DNA of 64,000 nucleotides from Hetaerina americana (taxonomy: Eukaryota; Arthropoda; Insecta; Odonata; Calopterygidae). The translations under genes and the position numbers were made by a program. Below the pieces are notes generated by a model. That model worked only from the letters and a program-made list of their open reading frames with translations, had not been told where the DNA came from and ran no database searches. This document shows positions 1-11,400 of the stretch, in pieces. The stretch spans positions 2,185,501-2,249,500 of the forward strand of contig JAKTNV010000061.1 in assembly GCA_022747635.1 (NCBI GenBank), in the 5' to 3' direction. How positions within the stretch are numbered: position 1 is the first letter of the stretch; each line of letters begins with the position of its first letter.

Positions 1-492
1 ACAACCTCGTAGTAGGGCGTGAACAGACGCCTCGATGTGTTTAGCTAAATCGGCTTTTATTTAAAGAGGTGCTCGTTTTCTTGATATGGAGGTAACGCCT
101 ATGGAGACGCCTCGTCTTGGAAACCTTTGACGACTCCACCCGCATCTCTTACTTCGAACTTCCGAGATCGAACGCTAGAGGCTCTTCAATCTTGCCACCT
201 CTAAAGCTTTACTGCATTTATAATGTACGGTCATAATTGCATGTTACGCCATTTTTGACCTAATTGATATAAATATCAAAAATGCAAAACTGGGAGGTTA
301 TAACTTGACCTCGTACTTTAAAAATGACATTCTGGATCAGTTATTTCAAAATGGAACCAACAAAAGCCACAAAAAAAGATATTTGATGTTAGGGTAAACA
401 TGTTGACTATCATAATAAGTTGGTTATACTTGGTCGCCATTTTAATGCGTAATTAGAACTCATACTTGTATCGCAGCCACCAAAACTTATAG
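1..492. other. no recognisable feature
   Basis: AT-rich sequence without a long open frame or a recognised repeat. It should be intron of al if the gene model is right. Confidence 0.5.
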
Positions 493-988
493 TTATTATT
501 AAGTGTTCTTCCGGTTAAGGAAGATTTTGGATGGACACCACTACGAAATAAATATTTTGTGACTCCTAACAAAACACAAAATTCATCATCCTACTCTACA
601 TCAGGTCCCTCTTCATCTCTGAGTACTTTCTTCCTCCCTTCATCCCGACCAACATTCCTATTCTGTTCCTTCCCTTTTCTCGTTTGCCTAACAGTCTCCC
701 CTCTATTACAGTCTTCAACATCCCACTACCGATCAATACGCCCTTCATCCATTTTTCCTGCCTCCATAGGATTTCTCCCAACAAACCCCTCTCTTCGCCT
801 ACCATACCAAGTACTTCCCCATTTGTTTTCCTTCAGGCCCAGTTTACCTTCTCCATTCGTCTCCACTCTAATATTTCGAAAGCCTCCAATCTACTTCAAT
901 CATCCGGCTTCAGTTACCACGTTTCCGTGCCGTACATAACTACGCTCCATACCAAAGTTTTTACAGGCCTTTTCCTTACATCCTTGTA
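493..988 (-). mobile_element. 3' end of a non-LTR retrotransposon (LINE), copy 1
   Basis: On the minus strand, reading down from about 985, decayed frames match the C-terminal tail common in non-LTR reverse transcriptases: a TLVWSVVMYGTETW-like block, then RLEAFE..EWRRMEK, VGEERGLLGEIL and LKTVIEGRLLGKREKGR, ending near EMKRDLM. Stops and frameshifts break it. A short 3' UTR follows and the element ends in a (TAA)n tail (ttattatt on the plus strand at 493-500). It is 5' truncated and aligns with copies at 6099, 24900 and 28511. Plus-strand frames here are shadows. Confidence 0.8.
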
Positions 989-1451
989 AAAGGAACCTTG
1001 GGTGTGAATAAAAGGTAATACTCAGCGCGGTATAAATATCAAAGGCGCTTAATCTTTAACCCTGTATTTCGGTATAAGAATCCTTATCAGGAATACTATG
1101 TGCAGGAATGGGAAAGGAATTGAACTCCAATCACTTTAAGTGATTTACTTGGAAGATTTTTTTCACAAAATACAAAAACTTCTTTAAATGCAGGATACAT
1201 GTAACTCAATTATTGAAAAATAATTGTTCAAATCATATCAATTATTTATTAGTTATTAACCTACATATATTAGCTGACACGCTTAGGACGATAAAGGTGA
1301 GAAACGAGTGTTTAAATATAAAATTTGAACGATAAAATCGGAACCGATTAAAAGGAAAAGATATTATTAATGCATGATTTATTACGTATTATATTCATTA
1401 ACAATCTATATGCATTTAAACGGTGTTTAAAATCAATGCAGAAGGATTTTC
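989..1451. other. no recognisable feature
   Basis: AT-rich intronic sequence with no supported feature. Confidence 0.5.
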
Positions 1452-1631
1452 ACCTGGAGGTCCAGTTTTTTTCCATGTTCTCCTTCATGCCTCTAGTTTC
1501 CTAGGGATATTTAATATTCGAAAAATTACCCACAACTTGGGTATGGCTGAGGGTGCTCAGTGGTATTATCAGGAATTTAACCCAGCACTTAGCCCAGCCC
1601 AGTATATTACACACCGGTTTACCACACCCAA
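1452..1631 (-). mobile_element. diverged tRNA-derived SINE (family 1)
   Basis: Read in reverse complement it follows the body of the SINE seen intact at 11062 and 50379: the tRNA-like head (gggcgtggtaaaccgg...), the body motif around tttcgaatatt and the tcctaggaaac block. It lacks the 3' end carrying the accgaccttcgggttga motif. It is strongly diverged, so it is an old copy. Confidence 0.55.
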
Positions 1632-2442
1632 AAATTCATGCATTCAATTGGACGTTGGTAGGGGGCAGTTCCAGGCATTCTATAGGTAGGGGTAAGTTCC
1701 TTTCCTGGTGCCGCGTATGTTGACTAGGAATACCTGAAATCCGAAGAAAACCCAGCTAGGTCGAGTGTCCAGAAGTGTCTCAAGGATTTCATCTTTATTT
1801 TATTATTTATGAATGTACCCTGTTAGCCACCGCTAGGGTGAGTGGCAGAGGGTGAATACACACCAGAATAAGGTTTACGCGAACATGACCCTACTGCGGT
1901 CATGTTCGGGTAATTTTTAATTCTGTTGGCTTAATTGTTGGCTTTTCCACATGTTCCCCGTATGTTTTTCACCCGGGAGTGATTGTGAGTGAGTGTAACG
2001 CTTAGGTCTTTAATTAAGTTTACACATTCCATTTTGGTGTTCCCAATGCAGTAGGCGTACGGGAGGGAATTACTCTTTTTCCAAAAATTTATTGCTACGC
2101 ACTTTTTTAACTTAAATTAATTGAGTTGATCTTGGATGCTTCCGGACGACCGCCCCTAGGTTAGGCTACCACGCCTATCCTCCCGAATGTACGTGCCAAA
2201 TAACTGTTGGTCCAATCAATACGCAATCATAAAAATCAACCTGAACACTTCGAGCGTTAAAATTACCATTCGGAAGACAATGGCACGAGCGCCATTAGAG
2301 GCGAGACCATTTAATTCAGACTTGCCCAAACGGGTCGCGCAAGTGTCCCCGCCGTTATTATCGGAGCGTGCAGCCCGGACGTTACTTTCGGCGCCACGGG
2401 GGTGGGGTAAGAGGGGTGGAAGAGGAGAAGGGGTGAACCCAC
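1632..2442 (-). other. al: start of the aristaless intron
   Basis: The intron begins GTGGGT at 2442 on the minus strand. I looked for the expected continuation of the homeodomain (EELA... to WFQNRRAKW) in 1-2442 and did not find it, so the intron extends past the left edge. A short hairpin lies at about 1880-1908 (cgaacatgacc and its complement with a 7-base loop). Nothing else is recognisable. Confidence 0.6.
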
Positions 2443-2765
2443 CTGGTGAATACATCCGGGTAGTGCGTGCGAGCGAACGCCTTCTCCAACTCCTCCAGCT
2501 GGAACGACGTAAACGTGGTGCGGTACCGGCGCTGCTTCCTCTTGGGTGGGAAGTCGTCGTCGGTGGGGGATGCGCTGCCTCCGGGGGTAGTGGAGGCGGG
2601 GTCCCCGGGGGACGGGCCTCCGTTCCCCGGCTCCAGCGGTCCCCCGACCGCCCCCCCTCGCCCCTTGCCCCCCTCCTCGTCCAGCTCCCCGTCCAGCGAG
2701 GAGGTCTCCTTGGCCGCGGTGTCCACTTCGGGGAGGTCCACCACGGCAGCCTCGGACACGCCCAT
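2443..2765 (-). CDS. al: aristaless-type homeobox protein, first coding exon (partial)
   Basis: This exon encodes the first 107 residues plus two bases of codon 108 of a paired-class homeodomain transcription factor, a nuclear DNA-binding protein. The protein starts [15 protein letters not shown], which resembles the start of insect Aristaless (MGISEELK...), so I chose ATG 2765 although the frame stays open upstream. Residues 11-32 are acidic, and 33-70 are Gly/Pro/Ser-rich and probably disordered. Residues 75-77 are a basic KRK. The homeodomain begins at Q78 ([12 protein letters not shown]) and runs through [16 protein letters not shown], so homeodomain positions 1-31 (N-terminal arm, helix 1 and the start of helix 2) are present. 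Phe at position 11 and ELEKAF fit al better than vertebrate ARX (Tyr, ELERAF). The exon ends at a donor AG|GTGGGT inside the codon for R31 (phase 2). Helix 3 and the rest of the protein must lie on exons left of the window. Related Arx/Alx genes are the alternative. Confidence 0.9.
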
Positions 2766-3013
2766 GGCAGCCGGGGGAGGACGCAAGGTTGCGGCGGGTG
2801 GCTGCGGCGGGGGCGAGGAGCTGCTGCCAGGGGACGATGCGGCGGAGTGGGGGCGGTGCGGGGGCGGGGACGGGGCAGCCCTCTTCGGGGGCTGGTGATC
2901 GGGGACGGGGGCCGGAGGCCGCTGCGGGTGGAGCGGGGGCGGCGATGGCCGAGGGGGGGCGAGGGAGCCGGCGTGGGTGTCCAGCCGAGCGGATGACGTC
3001 ACTCCAGAGTAGT
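2766..3013 (-). other. putative 5' UTR part of the aristaless exon
   Basis: This GC-rich stretch is upstream of the al start codon on the minus strand and rich in CpG and C runs. The al frame remains open through it and would read a Pro/Ser-rich tract, but the MGVSEA start argues that it is untranslated. At 3014-3035 the minus strand has a pyrimidine tract (cctttctctcgcccgcag) ending in CAG, a good splice acceptor, so the exon would be 3013-2443. If the acceptor is not used, this could be part of a longer first exon. Confidence 0.6.
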
Positions 3014-3035
3014 CTGCGGGCGAGAGAAAGGAGAG
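3014..3035 (-). promoter_or_regulatory. candidate 3' splice site for the aristaless exon
   Basis: Read on the minus strand, the sequence is pyrimidine-rich and ends cccgcag|ac. It sits directly upstream of the GC-rich al exon, where base composition changes sharply to AT-rich. If used, it implies at least one untranslated exon farther right. Confidence 0.5.
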
Positions 3036-4151
3036 ATATCGGGTTGATAAATAAAACCTTGCTTTGGGAGACATTACATTCAATTCAACGGCGAAATGTG
3101 TGCATCATAACACGAGTACATCTACAGTATACCACAAATTGTGACATAAGGGCGAGTAGCAGAGGGTGTTCGGTTACCTGCCAGTAGAGTAAATAATGAT
3201 TGATATGCATCAATGGTATCCAGGAAGTTCAGCGTACCCTACTTTATGTTTCGTACTGTGAATGATTGGAATTGCGCGAGAAAAAATATTACTCCTATCG
3301 CTAAGTTCGGCAGTCAAAGTCCCTTAACTTCTCATTGTAATCCATCCTACTAAAGCAATGCAACCTTAGGATCATTTTCTGCGTTCTAGCGTTATATGCG
3401 ACTGATCTGCATTTTCTTTTAATATATTATGTGACCTATGAAATCTTTCTTACATATCCTCCCAACCTATGTTATCCTATCTGTATACATATCTTGGTTT
3501 TTCAATCAACCTCAGAACAGATATTTTCCAATCCTGCTGGCCAAAGTCAGAAATTAGAAGTGAACATAGAAATTTCTTCGTGGATATAAAGTATTTTATT
3601 TGAATAATCATGAATTAAGTAGTTCATAACCATATTGCTAATTAAATTGAATATCAAAATTCAAGTTTCTTTAAACATTTACTCCACGACAGTAATTATA
3701 ATGTAAAATTCAAAATATCATTCACATAACTATAAAATGAACATCAACAGAATAATAGAAAGATAAAAAGGCTCTGCGGTTTTTAAAACATTGTCATGGA
3801 GTAATTACAATAATCCATCAAAAAAGTAATAAAATAAATCGATAAGAATAAATGCCCGTAAAATAAAATAACTTCACCTTTTTCAACATATTTATTTTGA
3901 CACGGCTGGACGTGTTTTGCTTAATTGTAACGTCCTCATGTGTAACATGAAATAACAAACAGGCTAAATGGATCGTGCCGCAACGAAATACTATATGTTT
4001 GCGCGGAAAGTTCATGTTACACAGGAACTTCCATAAAGTCATACCTGACCGTGTTAATTTTAGAATGAGTATGCTGCATTGATTACCACTATTTTGAATA
4101 AACACACGATTTCATTTACTTTCATATCACTCCCATCATAGTTCTAAATCC
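3036..4151. other. AT-rich non-coding DNA upstream of the aristaless exon
   Basis: No supported gene or repeat. Short open frames (for example 3818-4105, minus) show no recognisable domain. It is intron or 5' flank of al. Confidence 0.5.
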
Positions 4152-4327
4152 AAAGGCCGGGTTGATAGGTAAGGGTACTAAACAAAACGGCGGGTGTCAT
4201 TCACAGATCAGGGTTCGGAGGGCAGTTTCTTATTCCCTGTGTCGCCTATTATTTCCCAGGAAAATTAATTATTCGAAAAGTCACAAAACTTGGGTGAAGC
4301 TGAGGGTATCCAGAGGCGTCCCCGGAT
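4152..4327 (-). mobile_element. diverged SINE (family 1), partial
   Basis: In reverse complement it matches the family 1 body in order: a degraded ccgggttga end motif, the gtgaatgacacccgcc block, the tttcctgggaaa block, and the tttgtgacttttcgaat and cttcacccaagtt blocks. The tRNA-like head is missing or too diverged to see. Confidence 0.6.
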
Positions 4328-4905
4328 ATTGATTTATATTTAAGAAAATATGCAAATATTTTTAAGGAAAATTGTACATTTATGTGTGACCTTTTATGCG
4401 TTAACGTAAATTGAATGTATGTCACCGGCTGGAAAACTGCCGACTTGTAACAACAATTTCCTTTGATAATGATCAATTTTAATACCGATAGTTCTTTTGC
4501 TTTATAAAAATCTGTGCTCTCACTTTGTTCTTTCGGGAAAGTGTGCGGAAAAAATTCAAACTTTCCAGTTGATCGTATTGATAAGAATAAAAGGAATACG
4601 ATAGGAAGGGAGGAAGACAATTAAGGAAGGGTGAAATATGCTATGGAAACGCTATATGTTGTGGGATATTCGAATTAGTCAGAAAATTAGAGAGGCTCAG
4701 GGAGGAAATATTGAAAAGTTGAGGGGAATAATTGAAGGTCGTGGCTCAGTCGAGATAATGGGTGAGGGATTAAATTTGGTATAAAAATTTGATTGACCGA
4801 GGGTAGAATGTAAGATGAAACGATAAGGAAAAGTTGGTTTTCTTCGTGAAAGAGCTCGTATTTCTGATTTTAAATTAAAGCAGTAGTCTACCGGCTTAGG
4901 CTTTT
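4328..4905. other. no recognisable feature
   Basis: AT-rich. Minus frames at 4249-4620 and 4697-4948 have no recognisable domain and lie partly over repeats. Confidence 0.45.
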
Positions 4906-5030
4906 GTTTGACAACGGCATTACGCAATGTATAATATATCATTTCCATGTATATTCAGTAACTCCCTTTGATCAATAGAATTGTTAACCAAATTGTGCCA
5001 CAAATTGAATCAATTTGCTTAAATATTTGC
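4906..5030. repeat. dispersed repeat of unknown class, copy 1
   Basis: About 120 bp aligns with 18860-18980. Shared blocks in the same order include cagtaactcc, tttgacc/tca, agaatt, aaccaaat and gtgccacaaat. No terminal repeats or coding capacity were recognised. Confidence 0.6.
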
Positions 5031-6098
5031 TTCAAATTGCTTTAATGTTCCCTGATCCGGAAAGTGGGCAGTAATTTATCCATAGTAATAAGTAGGTAAC
5101 GGTTCACAGCGTGAATACATTGAAAAGGTCGCTTTGTCCCTGAATTACCTCGTATTCCCCATCAAACGCAATTAGTTATTCAAGGAAATCACAATTCAAT
5201 TGAACGATGAGATGCAGAAAATCTGCACTTGGTCATTAATCTCTCTCTACGCAATGGCGGAATGGTGCCCGGGTACTAGAACGAGCAGCACTTTGTAATA
5301 TATCATTTGTGAATGCAGGGCCACTGCGTACTTGTTTTTATTCGACCTAAGCTCTGATTTAGGATGCGTTTATTTGGTGCGAATAATTGTGATCAGGCGA
5401 GGCGGAAGTAGTTATTGGGCTCGTCTTATTTGATGCCCAGTAAAATACTAAAAACCGACTGCTTGTTAATTTTTTAACCATATTCAAATATTTTCCATCG
5501 AGCATATTCTGCCTAACCCTCCTCCGGAGAGATATCATGAGGAATGTACCACCCTCAAAAGTACTCGTCCCTATGTCAACCCATTTTAAATGTCATGGAT
5601 ATAGGATAGAGATCTCAGCATGGCAATAGGCTTTCAGGGATGAAATTTCACTGTATTAAATGATTTTTCTGGGTCACCGGTCATATTTACGTCGTATCAT
5701 ATTTTGAAAGCAAGTTTTTGAGTTGAAATTTTTGTAAATAGAGAGTTGATACGGTACACATTCTTCTGCCCTGAATCACTTCCGTAGTTTCCTTAATATA
5801 AATGAACATTTATGCTCAAATTCGTTTACTATGAGTTCTCGACTGCTGCCGGGAACTACAGAGTCAGATTCCGACTCGCAGAGAAGTTCGAAAGTTCGAA
5901 AAGCTCGAAAGTTGAAACGAATGCACCGAGACGCCGCAAAAGCATTTTCGTAGTCCAGTTTGCCATTTTCATTTTTGGTCTTTGCTAACGTTCTAATTTC
6001 CCTGTGGATGCTTGGAGAACTTCCGCATATGCCCCACTTACTTCTTTTCCCTCAATTAGATATTTTCATTCACGGAATTTTTGCAAGGAAAAACATAC
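5031..6098. other. no gene; small degenerate tandem repeat at 5881-5920
   Basis: AT-rich sequence. At about 5883-5920 a roughly 9-bp unit (agttcgaaa and variants) repeats four times. Alternating TTC and GAA triplets recall heat-shock elements, but the spacing is irregular. Nothing else is supported. Confidence 0.45.
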
Positions 6099-6583
6099 AT
6101 TATTATTATTACATAGGTAAATACCGGTTAAGGTAGGTTTTGGATGGACACGAACTACCAAACAGTTAATTCTCTTGTCTCACCCAACAGAACAAAACCC
6201 AACATTCAGCTCTACGATAAACTTTCCTTCTACCCCATGCACTTTCCTTCCTCCCTTCATCCCGTCCAACATCCCTTTCCTCGTTTGCCTAACATTCTCT
6301 CCTCTATTACAGTCTTCAACATCCCACTACCGATCAATACGGCTCTCATCCATTTTTCCTGCCGCCATAGGATTTCTCCCAACAAACCCCTCTCTTCGCC
6401 CAGAATACCAAATACTTCCTAATTTGTTTTTTTCTCGGTCCATTACACCTTCTCCATTTGTCTCCACACCCACATTTTAAAAGCTTCCAATCTACGTCTA
6501 TTCTCCTGCTTAAATAACCACGTTTCGTGCATAGCTATATTGCATATCAAAGTTTGGGCGAGTCTTTTCTTAATATCCTATTA
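6099..6583 (-). mobile_element. 3' end of a non-LTR retrotransposon (LINE), copy 2
   Basis: This is the same element and orientation as 493-988, with a (TAA)n tail seen as attattattatta on the plus strand at 6099-6111. The minus strand encodes remnants of the reverse-transcriptase C-terminal tail. It is truncated at about the same place as copy 1 and is frameshifted. Confidence 0.8.
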
Positions 6584-7680
6584 AACGACGCTGTCATCAA
6601 CTCTCTCCTTGTGAAAGCCTATTTTCCTAGCTCAATTCTTACACTGAATGTATAAGTAGTAGAAGAACAAACTTAGGGGTAAATTTAATTTCCAGATCCG
6701 GGAGTTCTCCCATGTCAATCCCACCACCGCATAAGGTGGTGGCGATTCCTAAATTAAAGTCATGAGTTTAGCCCGAGAAAAGACGGGAAGTACTTAACTC
6801 TGCACTTAATTGGTTCTTCTGACCAAAAGCTTTTTGTCTTCGCAAGCCGTTACTCCCGTAAAAGTTGATAAACTGAACATAAGCGCTAATCATGAATAAA
6901 ATGTTCTTACGCTGTCCTGGTTATGAATTTACATCCGTATTTCGTAGCATTGGATACATTCAAAAAGAGCGAAAAGTTGAAGTATGGTTTTCATGATGGT
7001 TTGAAAATTATGTTAACTCCCAATGTTGCACTAGAAAGAGAGAAGAGTTTCTGGGCCAATGAGGTGTTTATTTTGATGAATATAAGGAGAAGATCCCTTT
7101 ATAGATTGCGTCCGGAATTTGTGGCGTTATGACTCTACAGTTGCACTTTTATTTTTCTGTATAGAATGGAGACGGTTCCACCGATCAAGGACTTTGACTT
7201 TAATACCCTCTGCACGAAAGTGGTTTCCGAGTGACGCTGCATTCTAAAACTGATGTGATGGTGAACGCAATACGTACTTACACGGGCTCTACACGGCGAG
7301 TCAATCAAGGTAAAAGATAGGTCGGAGTGTTGAATCATTACATTTCATAAAACTATAATTCTGTGTATTTACTAAATAATCAGGAATAGGCAACAGGAAT
7401 ATTCTCACCGAAAGAGAGAAAATGTAGCCACGCTAAATATATCCATATTTCTTGAGTGGTTCACCTCTGAATACCCCCTTCCCACTCTTCACCTCCATTT
7501 TTGTATATATTGATTGTGTTTGAAATATAAATGCACTACTAGATGACGTTCAAACTTAGACACACTTGTTGTTCTGTTCCAAAAACGCCGTGAAATTATT
7601 TTTCGGAGTGAATTTGAAAATATTTTCCCTATTTGAAATAGAAATTTGCCAAGTTAAGGTTACCCGCACTAAATTTAAAG
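6584..7680. other. no gene recognised
   Basis: AT-rich DNA. A short stem with the arms ccaccacc and ggtggtgg lies near 6722-6743. Frames such as 6923-7132 show no known domain. Confidence 0.45.
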
Positions 7681-8370
7681 TCAAGGGTGACCGGGGTTCT
7701 TCCCCGACCTTCGTCTATGATCTTCTTGTCTCGTCCGCCCTTGCGAAACCACCCTCATCCCCACCCCCCACCAACACTTTGTCCATCCCCTCTCCTCAAC
7801 CTCTCCCTCCCCTCTATTTGCATCGTGTGACAAGCCGCCCCGCGACCCCGCCCACGCGGTCGGGTATCGAAGCGGTAGTGCCATGGGGCTGGGGAGTCGT
7901 TTGTGGGCTCTCCTCTCTCCCCACCCTCCCACACCTTGCCCCACTCCACACGCCCTTCGAGGGACTCTCCCTTTCTCTCCCGGCGAAATAATCCCCCCGC
8001 CGCGTCGGCTTAAGCAACCTCTTCTTGATATCTCTATCGACGGCGGCTTCCCGCGAAGCACTTTCACGGTTTTTATTCACGAGTCGGGAGAAACAGTGAA
8101 ATGCACTCATCAGGAGGAGGAACGGTACGACGCCCCGGAGACTGGGTGGGCGTCTGGAATAGAGAGCGGTGTGGCAGTCAAAGTGGGATGGATTGCCTTC
8201 TGGTCCATGAACCATACACCATCATTCAGTGCAACAAATGCTCGCCAATCGTCATGGGCACCGAGAACCAGTGAGCTCATCAGGATCTTCATCGGTCTTA
8301 ATTTACGCTACGGACACGTGGCTGACATGCTATTACCTCTTTACCTCAATAAACTAGACCACCAATAAGA
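7681..8370. other. GC-rich island 1, unidentified
   Basis: The composition jumps to C-rich then CpG-containing sequence. Open frames exist on both strands (161 aa at 7883-8368 plus; 133 aa at 7814-8215 minus). They are low-complexity and I recognise no domain, so they are most likely compositional. It could be a conserved regulatory element or an untranslated exon of al. Confidence 0.4.
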
Positions 8371-10847
8371 AGAAGCACGCTTCCAGTTTCTGCTCAAAAA
8401 TATTTTTGCTGAAAACTGTTGTTCTCTTTATATCCGTGGGTGTCATAGCATCATGAGCAATCTACTAACCGAAAAGTCACGCACTCAGAACCTGGTGATG
8501 CCTTTGGACAACCGCGCCAAAATTCAATCGGTGAGATTTTGTTATCCCTAGGGTTTCTAATGGAACGGAATGATGGTCGCAGGTAACCGCAAATAACATA
8601 TTTCTTAGTTCTTTTTATTCGCTCCCAAATACACTTTAGACTTAACTGACTTGGTTTTCGAGAATAGACCTCAGCATCGACTAAATGAGGTGCGAAATAA
8701 ATACTTAATTAGCGTTTGTGGTACCAATAGAAGAATACGACGATTTAAATGAACGTTTGCGAAGGTGCCACAGATAAAATAATTATACTTAACTCGGATT
8801 TCAATACACAGACATCCTCAGATTTGGAGTATGGAAGAAACAGTGTGAGGAATGGGTGGGTACGCAATAATGCAGACTGATTGCATTAATGGGTTATTGG
8901 AGACGAGTATCAAATGCATACGCGCTGTCTATTTTGATCGTTTTAAGGGAATGGATAGGGGTCGGATCGCAAACGAAGATATGAGAGGTGAGTATTTCGG
9001 GTTAAGAGCGCATTCACCGTAAATTTGTTCTCAAAAACTCTTCAGACAATAAATATTTCTACGTTACGAGATCTACGATTAGAATAGCATGCGAGACAAA
9101 ATATGTGAATGTGACAGATACGAAAGAGGAATGCGTGGGCCAAAAGGAAAGATAGATATCATTTTAAGGGAAAGATTTTCCGGAAATAACCAGACCAGAA
9201 TTTTGAAGTTATGTTCGCTAGAACATGATTAGCGTGCATTGCTGTAGGGACTAAAATCTAGCTGGTGAGAGGTGGGAGCACGGAGTTTCACCATGGATTT
9301 TCCTTTTTTTTTGCCGGCATTAATATTTCCCAGTCAGTATGCAAAATAATATAAATTTATGGAAAAAGTTATCAACTTAATTGATAATAAAGTTCGTCGA
9401 ATCGCGCGAAACGGAAAAACATTGGGGAGTACTTCATACCTTGGCCTCTTAAAAAGAGCTTAACAACATTGCTGTTGATAAGGAGGAAACATTATCAATT
9501 GAAATTATAAAGGACGGATACAATTGAACCGACCTCGTCTTCTATCCTATATAATTAAACTTTAATTAATATTTCAAATGCAATTTGATTTCGTGAAACT
9601 TAAAAACGCCTTCCACTTAAGATGTTTCAGCATTTTTTTCAAAGCTCTTAAATTGATAAAAAAATATAAATTGGTCGGCACCAACGGTTAAACTTAATGA
9701 ATAAATCTCCATACATGTTTGGCTGATTCGAAATAGAAAGAAGATTTTTAACAATAGATCACCAAGTTCTTTTTCACGGTAGAAAGTCGATTACGAAATT
9801 CTGGACAAGTCCTCCGCTGTGTTTTTTTTCCGTACCGCCAGGAAGTGCAAAAAAATATAAAATGTCTTCCACAATTACCTCTCCCGGATCTTCTTCACCT
9901 CTGGCGGCGAATGAGAGGGAGATGGGAGCAACTCAGTACCTAACCATGAATTATTCATTTCACTTCATTCCGTCCGAGGCGAATTAAATAGACGGGAATA
10001 CAAGGACTACGTGTAAGCAAGCGCAAGCTCAGGTATTCAGTGCTCGTAAATGACACTCACAGGCATTTACATTGGGGGATTGCTTCGTTTTACGGTTCCT
10101 GGATATTTTAATATTTAAAATTATTTAATGTCTCGACGAGAATCTTTACGTAAACTCTGCTGCTCTGTCGTTCGTAATACACTTCGAGAAATTACCCACG
10201 TTTGAATCGTCTAATCACCCAGCATTTTTAGTATTCATAAGCTCTTAAAATGTTTACTACAGGGGTTACATTTTCCCCAAAGGAGAACGTTGTGGTGCAT
10301 GTCACAGGTATTATGTTGACTCAACTTATGTGCTGAATTTGAAGATATTGATTCAACCTCGAGGCACATACCCATTAGCGAAAATATATCAAGAGCCGTT
10401 TTCGTAGCATACTGAATCATATGTGATTATCTCCTTTGAAAAGAATGATAAAGAGACGTTCCGGTTAATGGAATTTGCACCTAGCGTTTTCGAGGTGGGC
10501 TATCTCGGCGACTTAGCCCAATTGAGCGATGTTAAATATCTTGCTGTCACATTAATGCTCTCCTAATTATAACATATGATGACCATCTTAGGATTTCACC
10601 CTGGTGCGAAAATGCGATGGTCTCACGTTTCACGAGCACAGACCTGTATTTGCTACGTTAGATATGCTTTGTGATCGCTGTTTCACGCGGCATACGGCAT
10701 AAAATGTTTAGGCGGATGCTTTTCAACTTAGATACTGCGATTTCAGACTGAATTCAATGTCCCCCGAACGTGACCAATAACGACATTCGAAATCGTGTGC
10801 TCAATTCGATTCTTATGCGTCTTATTATCGGCGATAAATGAACCACC
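8371..10847. other. AT-rich desert
   Basis: About 2.5 kb without a supported gene, tRNA-like sequence or long repeat. Confidence 0.5.
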
Positions 10848-10877
10848 ATGAATTTTTCTAGCCCACATGTGTGTGTG

Positions 10878-10957
<80 letters not shown>

Positions 10958-10981
10958 CACATGTGGGCTAGAAAAATTCAT
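10848..10981. repeat. large inverted repeat enclosing a (TA)n tract
   Basis: The left arm at 10848-10878 (atgaatttttctagcccaca... into GT repeats) is the reverse complement of 10950-10981. Between the arms is about 65 bp of uninterrupted (TA)n, itself self-complementary, so the whole 134 bp can fold as one hairpin or cruciform. Confidence 0.9.
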
Positions 10982-10989
10982 TAAAAAAA

Positions 10990-11010
10990 TATATATATAT
11001 ATTTATATAC

Positions 11011-11060
<50 letters not shown>
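10990..11060. repeat. (TA)n microsatellite, interrupted
   Basis: A TA tract with occasional catacata and gtata interruptions, directly abutting the SINE at 11062. Confidence 0.9.
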
Positions 11061-11061
<1 letters not shown>

Positions 11062-11330
11062 GTGGGTCGCGGTAGTCAGGTGGGTAGAGCGTTGGACTGC
11101 TGACCGGAGGGTCCCGGGTTCGATTCCCGGGCAAGGCACTCTGGGCACCTGCAGCTCCACCCGAGCTAAAGTCATTTTTCGGGTACCAGATCTTCCTGGG
11201 AAACCATAACCGGCACAGGGAAAGGAACTGGCCCCCCTACCCTGATGTGTGAATTTTCACAAGCCGTATAGGGTGATCTCTACCATCACCTACTAAACCG
11301 ACCTTCGGGTTGATTACTGTGGTTGATATG

Positions 11331-11335
<5 letters not shown>
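11062..11335 (+). mobile_element. tRNA-derived SINE (family 1), near full length
   Basis: The head (about 11062-11137) is tRNA-like, with A-box-like sequence in tagtcaggtgggtagagcg and B box GGTTCGATTCC at about 11119, the internal promoter of RNA polymerase III. The body continues with tcgggtaccagatcttcctg and ggaaaccataaccggc. The 3' part carries accgaccttcgggttga and runs into (TA)n. It is not a functional tRNA: there is no proper acceptor stem. Compared with the copy at 50379 it lacks about 15 bases after gccgta...ggg. Confidence 0.85.

Positions 11336-11394
<59 letters not shown>
11336..11394. repeat. (TA)n microsatellite at the SINE 3' end
   Basis: An uninterrupted TA tract immediately follows the SINE and probably serves as its tail. 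Confidence 0.9.

Positions 11395-11400
<6 letters not shown>

Noticed and set aside
559..939. 126-aa plus-strand frame, and similar Ser/Pro/Phe-rich frames at 6175, 28579
   Set aside because: They are the antisense of LINE reverse-transcriptase ends, and the three repeats share the same frames for that reason.
2187..2996. 269-aa plus-strand frame across the aristaless exon
   Set aside because: A Gly/Arg-rich shadow of the GC-rich homeobox exon on the other strand; the minus frame holds the homeodomain.
5883..5920. Heat-shock element
   Set aside because: TTC/GAA triplets are present, but not at the 5-bp periodicity of a true element.
11062..11137. Functional tRNA gene
   Set aside because: Good A and B boxes, but no acceptor stem pairing, and the sequence continues into a SINE body that is repeated elsewhere.
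10743..11175. [10 protein letters not shown] frames here and at 12224, 28759, 39677, 42771, 50469
   Set aside because: Translations of (TA)n microsatellites.
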